This document shows positions 1 to 5,163 of a stretch of 8,537 nt of DNA, in pieces (positions within the stretch are counted from its first letter, which is position 1; the number at the start of each line of letters is the position of its first letter). The notes beneath the pieces were generated by a model, which made no database searches, was not told the DNA's origin, and saw only the letters and a program-made list of their open reading frames with translations. Source of the DNA: Bdellovibrionales bacterium (GTDB taxonomy: Bacteria > Bdellovibrionota > Bacteriovoracia > Bacteriovoracales > Bacteriovoracaceae); assembly GCA_005791855.1 (NCBI GenBank), contig SXUH01000128.1, positions 1 to 8,537 of the forward strand, given 5' to 3'. The position numbers were made by a program, and so were the translations under genes.

Positions 1-114
1 GACGGCCTGGAAAATAAATCAGAATATAAAGATGCCTCCGATCTCAATCTCTACAATGCCATCGCCCGGAAGCGCTTTGAGATGATCGAAAAGAATAAGA
101 GCAAAATATTTTAA
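1..114 (+). CDS. C-terminal fragment, possible TatT-like TRAP-associated protein
   Basis: The frame is open from base 1 and ends at TAA 112-114, giving the last 37 residues of a gene that begins outside the window. The tail contains LYNAIARKRFEMIEKN and ends in KIF. It resembles, from memory, the end of TatT-family proteins (the TPR-containing TRAP-associated T component described in Treponema), which tend to finish with an Asn-x-x-Ala-x-x-Arg-x-Arg stretch followed by a helix ending in Phe. The position immediately upstream of dctP is the usual place for tatT, and that context carries most of the weight. Seventeen of the 37 codons end in A or T, very unlike the following genes. Its stop overlaps the Shine-Dalgarno sequence of dctP, so the two are probably co-transcribed. 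It could also be an unrelated protein; 37 residues cannot settle it. Confidence 0.5.
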   Translation, partial: DGLENKSEYKDASDLNLYNAIARKRFEMIEKNKSKIF

Positions 115-117
115 GGA
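113..117 (+). promoter_or_regulatory. Shine-Dalgarno sequence of dctP overlapping the upstream stop codon
   Basis: AAGGA lies at 113-117, shares two bases with the TAA stop at 112-114, and sits 6 nt before the ATG at 124. This fixes the dctP start and implies that ribosomes finishing the upstream gene end on the initiation site of dctP, a layout typical of translational coupling. Confidence 0.7.
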
Positions 118-123
118 CGGACT

Positions 124-1098
124 ATGCTGAAACTTCTCCTGCTTCTCTCCCTCACCCTCTCGAGCCTCGGGGCCCTCGGCGCCCAGCAGGTGAAGCTCGC
201 GGCCATCGTCCCGGAGGGCTCGTCCTGGGGGCTCAGCCTGAAGCAACTTTCCAAGGAGGTCGCGGCGGCCACGAACAACGAAGTGAACCTCAAGGTCTAC
301 TTCGGCGGCGTCTCCGGTGACGAGCCGGACGTCCTCCGGAAGATCCGCATCGGCCAGCTCCAGGGGGGAGTGTTCACCGGCAACACGCTGGGGGCGATCT
401 ACGGAGACGCCCGGGCCATGGAGATCCCGTTCACGTTCTACGAAAACCATAAGAAGGCTTCGGAGACCCTCGTCAAGATGACTCCGAAGTTCGACCAGGG
501 ACTCAGGGCCAAGGGCTTCGTGAACCTCGGGTTCTACGAGATCGGCCAGGTCTACCTCGTGTCCACCAAGAAGGTCTCGAACTTAACCGAGCTCAAGGGG
601 ATCAAGATCTGGTCCTGGGAGGGCGACGAACTGGTCGCCGCCATGATCTCCTCGCTGGGCCTGGTGTCCGTTCCCCTGGCCCTCCCGGACGTCCTCTCGT
701 CTCTCTCCACCGGAATCATCAACGCCGCCTACGCCCCGCCGCTCGCGATCCTCGCACTCCAGTGGCACACCAAGATCAAGTACCTCGTGGACTTCCCGAC
801 GGCGTTCTCCATCGGGGCCCTCCTGGTTTCCGACAAGGCCTGGGCGAAGATCTCTCCGGACCACCAGCAGAAGATCCTGGCCCTCTCGAAGAAGTACATC
901 GCGGAGGCCAACGGCAAGTCGATCACCGAGAGCGAGACCGCCCGGGAGCAGCTCAAGAAGGCCGGCGTCGAGTTCGTCTCCTTCCCGAAGGAAGACTACG
1001 CCAAGGCCGCCTCCATCCGCGCCCAGGTGATCGGCAAGCTCAAGGACAAGCTCATCTCGGGCAAGATCATCCAAGAACTCGAGAAAGAAGCCAAGTAG
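124..1098 (+). CDS. dctP: TRAP transporter solute-binding protein, DctP family (TatP-like)
   Basis: This is the periplasmic binding subunit of a tripartite ATP-independent (TRAP) transporter. It captures solute and passes it to the DctQM membrane unit. The 324 residues match the family length. A signal peptide covers residues 1-20 (hydrophobic Leu/Ser run, cleavage likely after Ala-Leu-Gly-Ala). Family features follow: AAIVPEGSSWG at 26-36, a GGVSGDEPDVLRKIRIGQLQ stretch at 61-80, and LKGIKIW at 157-163. In standard DctP/SiaP proteins the last position of that motif is the Arg that clamps the ligand carboxylate; here it is Trp163. The TGIINAAYAPPLAILALQW region at 196-214 is the second ligand-contact segment. 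The early motifs and the missing Arg fit the TatP subtype, so a hydrophobic or at least non-standard ligand is inferred. The stop is directly followed by the dctQ ATG. The family call is secure; the substrate is unknown. Confidence 0.93.
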   Translation: MLKLLLLLSLTLSSLGALGAQQVKLAAIVPEGSSWGLSLKQLSKEVAAATNNEVNLKVYFGGVSGDEPDVLRKIRIGQLQGGVFTGNTLGAIYGDARAMEIPFTFYENHKKASETLVKMTPKFDQGLRAKGFVNLGFYEIGQVYLVSTKKVSNLTELKGIKIWSWEGDELVAAMISSLGLVSVPLALPDVLSSLSTGIINAAYAPPLAILALQWHTKIKYLVDFPTAFSIGALLVSDKAWAKISPDHQQKILALSKKYIAEANGKSITESETAREQLKKAGVEFVSFPKEDYAKAASIRAQVIGKLKDKLISGKIIQELEKEAK

Positions 1099-1611
1099 AT
1101 GCTGAAGCTCGTCTCCCTCTTCGACGACGTCCTGGAGAAGCTCAGCCGCTGGGGGATCGTGGTGACGTTCTTCTGCATCCTGGTCCTCTCGGTCATGGCC
1201 ATCGTCCTGCGCTGGATGGGCCAGAGCCTGCTGTGGCTCGAGCCCCTGGTGCGGCACCTGGTCTTCATCTGCGCCTTCCTCGGCGGGTCGCTCGCCACCA
1301 GCAGGAACGTCCACATCAAGGTCGACATCCTCACCAAGCTCGTGGAGAGATCCTCGTCGAAGGCTCTCCACTGGATCCACCGGAACCTGGTCGCCGTCTT
1401 CTGCCTCCTCGTCACCGCCGTTCTCACCAAGGCCTCCTGGGACTTCTACCTGGTGGAGAAGGAGTTCGGGGCCCCGTCCTTCCTCCACATCCACAGCTCC
1501 GTCCTGGTGGGGATCATCCCCGCGGGGCTCGGGCTCATCGCCCTTCGCTTCCTGAACCAGCTGATCCTGGGCCTTTTCACCGGAGAGATTCGTGAGCCTG
1601 ATCGCGTATAG
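1099..1611 (+). CDS. dctQ: TRAP transporter small permease subunit, DctQ family
   Basis: This is the small inner-membrane subunit that pairs with DctM and stabilises it. The 170 residues contain four predicted membrane segments at about 20-40, 48-68, 96-117 and 134-156. The family signature is clear: an Arg-His pair at 52-53, FLGGSLATSRNVHIKVD at 60-76 with the typical His-x-x-x-Asp ending, and a charged loop after it. The ATG follows the dctP stop with no gap; only a weak purine-rich stretch (1081-1090) precedes it, so initiation probably depends on coupling with dctP. The 3' end overlaps dctM by 20 nt. In the Treponema TatQM system the Q and M subunits are fused; here they are separate proteins. 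Confidence 0.92.
   Translation: MLKLVSLFDDVLEKLSRWGIVVTFFCILVLSVMAIVLRWMGQSLLWLEPLVRHLVFICAFLGGSLATSRNVHIKVDILTKLVERSSSKALHWIHRNLVAVFCLLVTAVLTKASWDFYLVEKEFGAPSFLHIHSSVLVGIIPAGLGLIALRFLNQLILGLFTGEIREPDRV
1582..1587 (+). promoter_or_regulatory. Shine-Dalgarno sequence supporting the GTG start of dctM
   Basis: GGAGAG lies inside the end of dctQ, 4 nt before GTG at 1592. It supports this GTG as the start. The first ATG in frame (codon 23) would remove most of the first membrane segment. Confidence 0.65.
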
Positions 1612-2857
1612 CGCCATCATCTTCCTCGCCCTCCTGGGAGCGCCGATCTTCGCGGTGATGTCGGCCCTCGCCCTCGTCGCCTTCTACTTCAGCGGGATCG
1701 AGCTCTCGGCGGTGGCGGTGGAGATCTTCCGCCTCGCCAGCGCGCCGACCATCCTCACCATCCCGCTCTTCACCTTCGCGGGCTACGTCCTGGCCGAGTC
1801 CAAGGCCCCGGTGCGGCTGTTGAAGCTCTCGCAGGCGGCGGTCGGGTGGATGCCGGGCGGAGTGGCCATCGTGTGCCTCTTCATCTGCGCCTTCTTCACG
1901 GCCTTCACCGGCGCGTCCGGGGTCACCATCATCGCTCTCGGGGGCCTCCTGTACCCCATGCTCATGCAGGAAGGGTACTCGGAGAAGTTCTCCCTGGGCC
2001 TCATCACCACCTGCGGCTCCCTGGGGCTCCTCTTCCCGCCGAGCCTTCCCATCATCCTCTACGGCATCATCGCGAAGGTCGACATCGACGACCTCTTCCT
2101 CGCGGGGATGGTCCCCGGGTTCATCCTCATGCTCATCCTCGCGACCTATTCGGTCCTCAAGGCCCCGAAGACCGACCGGAAGCGCCAGCGCTTCTCGGTC
2201 CAGGCCCTCCGGGCCGGCGTCTGGGAGGCCCGCTACGAGCTCCCGCTGCCGGTCTTCGTCCTGGGAGGGATCTACGGTGGCTACGTGACGGCGACGGAGG
2301 CCTCGGCTCTTTCCGCGTTCTACGTCCTCGTCATCAACTGCTTCGTCACCCGCGACCTCTCCCTCAGGAGAGACGTCCCGAAGGTCATCGTGGAGAGCCT
2401 CACCCTGGTGGGAGCGATCCTCCTCATCCTCTGCTGCGCCCTCGGGCTCACCAACTACCTGGTGGACGAAGAGGTTCCCATGAAGATCCTCGAGGCGATG
2501 AAGACCTTCATCACCAGTAAGCTGCTGTTCCTCCTGGTGCTCAACGTCTTCCTCCTGATCGTGGGCTGCCTCATGGACATCTTCAGCGCCATCATCGTGG
2601 TGGTCCCCCTGATCCTGCCCATCGCCGAGCAGTTCGGCGTGAACCCGCTCCACCTGGCCATCGTCTTCCTCACCAACCTGGAGATCGGATATATTACTCC
2701 TCCGGTCGGGATAAACCTCTTCATCAGTTCCTTCCGCTTCAACCGGCCCGTGCTCGAGCTCTACCGGGTGAGCGTGCCCTTTCTGTTGCTCTTGATTTTT
2801 GCCCTCCTTGTAATAACCTATATCCCATGGTTCACCTTATTCTGGTTCAATTCCTAG
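1592..2857 (+). CDS. dctM: TRAP transporter large permease subunit, DctM family
   Basis: This is the ion-coupled translocating subunit of the TRAP transporter in the inner membrane. It has 421 residues, a normal length, and is hydrophobic nearly throughout. Family motifs in order: LTIPLFTFAGYVLAES at 55-70; the first re-entrant hairpin region with TGASGVTIIALGGLLYP at 106-122; GSLGLLFPPS at 142-151; GGIYGGYVTATEASALS at 225-241; GCLMDIFSAIIVVVPLILP at 325-343; and EIGYITPPVGINLF at 364-377, the second hairpin region. It starts with GTG inside dctQ, which suggests translational coupling. Around codons 366-374 and again from about codon 397 to the stop, the gene switches to A/T-rich codons, unlike its interior. 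The last stretch overlaps the start of the next gene and a promoter candidate for it. Confidence 0.94.
   Translation: MSLIAYSAIIFLALLGAPIFAVMSALALVAFYFSGIELSAVAVEIFRLASAPTILTIPLFTFAGYVLAESKAPVRLLKLSQAAVGWMPGGVAIVCLFICAFFTAFTGASGVTIIALGGLLYPMLMQEGYSEKFSLGLITTCGSLGLLFPPSLPIILYGIIAKVDIDDLFLAGMVPGFILMLILATYSVLKAPKTDRKRQRFSVQALRAGVWEARYELPLPVFVLGGIYGGYVTATEASALSAFYVLVINCFVTRDLSLRRDVPKVIVESLTLVGAILLILCCALGLTNYLVDEEVPMKILEAMKTFITSKLLFLLVLNVFLLIVGCLMDIFSAIIVVVPLILPIAEQFGVNPLHLAIVFLTNLEIGYITPPVGINLFISSFRFNRPVLELYRVSVPFLLLLIFALLVITYIPWFTLFWFNS
2786..2814 (+). promoter_or_regulatory. Candidate internal promoter for the 517-residue secreted protein gene
   Basis: Inside the A/T-rich end of dctM, TTGCTC (2786-2791) and TGTAAT (2809-2814) are separated by 17 nt and match the sigma-70 consensus at 3/6 and 5/6 positions. 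Transcription would begin near 2821, about 6 nt before the ATG at 2827, which has no Shine-Dalgarno sequence. This is inferred from base composition and spacing only. Confidence 0.35.
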
Positions 2858-4380
2858 TCCTCCTGGCGGGCCTCTCCGTGGCCCGGGCGGAGGGAGAGTT
2901 CTATCCCCTGGCCTACCTCGGGGAGAAGGACCTGGACGGGTACCAGGAGCGCTACGACCCGCTGATCTTCCAGGACCCGTACCAGGGTCGGCTCACGTTC
3001 CAGGACGACCTGTTCTTCCAGAACTTCTTCCAGCCCCGGCTCATCCCCCGGGAGCAGGACCTCGGCTTCTTCCTCCGCTCGGAGCTCCCGGCGGGGCTCC
3101 TCTGCACCAACGAACAGTTCGCGGCCCACGCCCAGAGCATCCGCTACTACTACCGGCTCATCACCGTGAGCTACCTCCTGGAAGGGAACCTCCAGCTGAA
3201 GCTCCTCTCGGATCACTTCCGCTTAAAAAACGGGTGTGGCTTTAAGATCGAGTCCTGGGTGCGGGCCTGCAGGCCAAAGTCCGAGGCGATGAGGACCTTC
3301 GTCGAGCGGCTCAGGAACTTCAGGCCACACTTCGAAGAGGTCCTCCCGCCGACCTACCGGCAGGCCGACTGGTACAAGGAGTCGGGAGCCAAGACCTCCA
3401 AGACCTACTCGCATTACCGGCTACGGGCAGAGGGGAAGGGGAGGCCCACCGACGGAGACCTCGAGCCCCGGCTCGCCGCTGCCTGCCAGAGTGACGAACG
3501 CCTCATGACCCTGATCTGCAGTGAGGAAGACGAGCTCCACGGGCTCTCGAAGAACCGTGACGCCTACTACCTCCTGAGTCTCTCCAACGCCGTTAACTCT
3601 TTTAACAAAAGCGGCGAAGCCCAGGGGTGCCTGCGCCGCTACTCCGAAGTCATGGCCCACCGGGAGCGGCGCTACCCGGTGCTGGACCGGCTCTTCCCGT
3701 CGATCCAGGATCACCTGCAGAGAAACTACCAGGAGCGCTTCCTCCAGGGGCGGGTGTTCTTCTACGGCTCCGGCCGGGAGTTCGAGGACAAGGGCCTGCG
3801 CGACTACCTGGTGAAGGCCCAGCCGCTCAAGATCGCTAAACTTCCGGAAGCCCCGAAGCCGCTCCCGGCCCCGGTCATCCCGGCGCCCGCGCCGAAGCTT
3901 CCGGCGGTGAAGCAGCCCGAGCCCGTCGTCGTCGAAGCTCCGGTCAGAAAAGAGATCAGGGAGATCCGCAAGCCGCAGAAGAGTGCCTTCCTCCAGGCCT
4001 CGGAGCTCCGGAGCTCGTCGGACCTGGACCTGGTGGAGGTGGACATGCAGAAGCTCAAGTACGACTACGTCTTCAGCCTCAACATGATCAACGTCCTCTC
4101 CGAGAAGCTAAAATCCTTCATGACCCGGGACGCCCTGAAGGAGATGATGAACTTCGACAAGCTCGGCACCAAGGACGGGCCCGTCCCGCTGCTGTTCCTG
4201 AAGTACATGATCGACATGGAAGAGCACCAGGGCCTCTGGAACATCCTCTCGGTCCTCGGAAAGGAATTCTACGTCTCCAACGAGATCGACGGGGCCTTCT
4301 CCCCCGCGCCCCAGAAGGTGAGGCTCGTCAACGACGAAGCCTCCGGGAACCGCTGGCAGCTCGTCATCCTAAGACCCTAG
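2827..4380 (+). CDS. Secreted protein of unknown function with six cysteines and a Pro-rich linker
   Basis: I do not recognise this 517-residue protein. Residues 1-21 look like a cleavable signal peptide (hydrophobic run ending in Ala-Arg-Ala before Glu-Gly), so it should act outside the cytoplasm. Residues 22-335 form a first region rich in Phe, Tyr, Gln and Arg. It holds all six cysteines (93, 137, 148, 220, 231, 268), an even number consistent with disulfides formed in the periplasm. Residues 339-383 form a Pro/Ala/Lys/Glu/Val-rich linker, TonB-like in composition. Residues 384-517 form a separate C-terminal region without cysteine. The start overlaps dctM by 31 nt, so expression with the transporter is possible, but no Shine-Dalgarno sequence is visible and no closer in-frame start was found. 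The stop TAG shares CTAG with the convergent HAD gene. A role with the TRAP system is inferred from position only. Confidence 0.85.
   Translation: MVHLILVQFLVLLAGLSVARAEGEFYPLAYLGEKDLDGYQERYDPLIFQDPYQGRLTFQDDLFFQNFFQPRLIPREQDLGFFLRSELPAGLLCTNEQFAAHAQSIRYYYRLITVSYLLEGNLQLKLLSDHFRLKNGCGFKIESWVRACRPKSEAMRTFVERLRNFRPHFEEVLPPTYRQADWYKESGAKTSKTYSHYRLRAEGKGRPTDGDLEPRLAAACQSDERLMTLICSEEDELHGLSKNRDAYYLLSLSNAVNSFNKSGEAQGCLRRYSEVMAHRERRYPVLDRLFPSIQDHLQRNYQERFLQGRVFFYGSGREFEDKGLRDYLVKAQPLKIAKLPEAPKPLPAPVIPAPAPKLPAVKQPEPVVVEAPVRKEIREIRKPQKSAFLQASELRSSSDLDLVEVDMQKLKYDYVFSLNMINVLSEKLKSFMTRDALKEMMNFDKLGTKDGPVPLLFLKYMIDMEEHQGLWNILSVLGKEFYVSNEIDGAFSPAPQKVRLVNDEASGNRWQLVILRP
3225..3231 (+). other. In-phase A AAA AAC slippery heptamer
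   Basis: Within codons 133-135 of the secreted protein gene (TTA AAA AAC) the heptamer A AAA AAC lies in the phase required for -1 ribosomal slippage. The -1 frame would add four codons and stop at TAA 3243-3245. No well-placed Shine-Dalgarno sequence or strong stem directly downstream is evident. The site exists in the sequence; use as a frameshift signal is speculative. Confidence 0.2.
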
Positions 4381-5054
4381 GAGGTCTTCACGTGCGGCGG
4401 GGGGAACCACTCGACCTTGATCACGTGGGCCCCGGCCGCCGTCGCGGCTTCGAGGCCCACGGGAGAGTCTTCGAAGATCACGATCTCCGATGGCTTCGCC
4501 CCCGAGCGCTTGGTGGCCTCGAGGTAGGGCCACGGGTCCGGCTTGTGGAAGGGGCAGTCGTCTCTGGTGAGGACGAGGTCGAAGAACGTCGCAAGGCCCG
4601 TGATCTCGAGGAGCCGCTTCGTGACGACTTTCTCGCTGGAGGTGATGAGTCCCAGGAAGATCTTCTCCCTCCGGGCGGCGTGGAGGAGCTCCTTGGTCCG
4701 CAGGGGGAAGTAGTTCTCCGCCGTGGTCTTTGAGAGAACCTCGAGCACGAGGTTATTCTTGTAGGTGACGAAGTCCCGCACCGACCAGTCTTTCGGGAAC
4801 CCGTCCCAGTAGCGGATGATCTCGAAGAGGAGGTGGTCGGCCTTCCCCACCATCAGGTCGTAGAGCGACCCGATCCCCGGCGGAGCCTTGATCGAATACT
4901 CCGAGCCGAACATGAGGAGGGCCGTTTCGTGGTACTTCTCGGTGTCGAAGAGGGTCCCGTCCATGTCGAAGAAGAGGGCCTTGAGGTCCGGGTGGCTCTT
5001 CCTTAGGTCTTCGAGGCTTGGAACGTACTTATGTCCGACGGGGGCTTTCTTCAT
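4377..5054 (-). CDS. HAD-superfamily hydrolase (phosphatase/phosphomutase-like)
   Basis: This is a cytoplasmic Mg-dependent HAD enzyme of 225 residues, a usual length for subfamily IA. Motif I is FFDMDGTLFDT at 28-38, with nucleophile Asp30 and acid/base Asp32. Motif II is LITSS at 136-140, giving the Thr/Ser. Motif III contributes Lys171 in HKPDPWPYLEA. Motif IV is VIFEDSPVGLEAA at 192-204, with metal-binding Glu195-Asp196. The helical C1 cap lies between about 39 and 115. All catalytic residues are present. The ED-SPVG form is the one seen in beta-phosphoglucomutase, sugar-phosphate phosphatase and phosphoglycolate phosphatase relatives, and the substrate cannot be told. The stretch before motif I (29 residues) is longer than is common. 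No Shine-Dalgarno sequence precedes the ATG; a -10-like hexamer sits where it would give a leaderless transcript. Confidence 0.92.
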   Translation of the reverse strand: MKKAPVGHKYVPSLEDLRKSHPDLKALFFDMDGTLFDTEKYHETALLMFGSEYSIKAPPGIGSLYDLMVGKADHLLFEIIRYWDGFPKDWSVRDFVTYKNNLVLEVLSKTTAENYFPLRTKELLHAARREKIFLGLITSSEKVVTKRLLEITGLATFFDLVLTRDDCPFHKPDPWPYLEATKRSGAKPSEIVIFEDSPVGLEAATAAGAHVIKVEWFPPPHVKTS

Positions 5055-5060
5055 GGGATA

Positions 5061-5089
5061 AGTCTACAAGTGAAGTCCCAGTTAATCTA
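5061..5089 (-). promoter_or_regulatory. Candidate promoter of the HAD gene
   Basis: On the minus strand TAGATT (5089-5084) and TAGACT (5066-5061) are 17 nt apart and match the -35 and -10 consensus at 3/6 and 4/6. The first transcribed base would be about 5054, the A of the ATG, so the message would be leaderless. Similarity is weak; placement is the main argument. Confidence 0.3.
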
Positions 5090-5151
5090 GCTTTGCTGCG
5101 GCGAGAGATTCGTAGCCAGAGGACCTGACTTAGTGTTAAAAGGGTTTTTCC

Positions 5152-5157
5152 AGGGGA
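5152..5157 (+). promoter_or_regulatory. Shine-Dalgarno sequence of the DUF6178-like gene
   Basis: AGGGGA lies 6 nt before the ATG at 5164 and fixes the start. It contrasts with the neighbouring HAD gene, which has none. Confidence 0.65.
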
Positions 5158-5163
5158 CATTCC

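Larger units (their letters stand above)
5055..5163. other. Divergent intergenic region between the HAD gene and the DUF6178-like gene
   Basis: These 109 nt are A/T-richer than the flanking genes and must carry the control elements of both divergent genes. A weak minus-strand promoter candidate is listed separately. On the plus strand there is an A/T run at 5131-5141 that could be a -10 region, but no convincing -35 partner at the right distance. No RNA gene or terminator is visible. Confidence 0.7.

Noticed and set aside
583..1620. 345-codon minus-strand frame opposite dctP and dctQ
   Set aside because: It covers two well-identified transporter genes in antisense and has the same biased composition; there is no start context or motif.
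1577..2653. 358-codon minus-strand frame opposite dctM
   Set aside because: The product is nearly all Glu, Asp, Gly, His and Arg with low complexity, while the plus strand encodes a clear DctM.
3264..3275. Perfect 12-bp palindrome GGCCTGCAGGCC
   Set aside because: Inside coding sequence and easily produced by GC-rich codons; as a hairpin it has only 4 bp and a 4-nt loop. Not reported as a regulatory site by itself.
5131..5141. A/T run TAGTGTTAAAA as a -10 box for the DUF6178-like gene
   Set aside because: Each possible hexamer matches the consensus poorly and none has a -35 partner at 16-18 nt; noted only in the intergenic entry.
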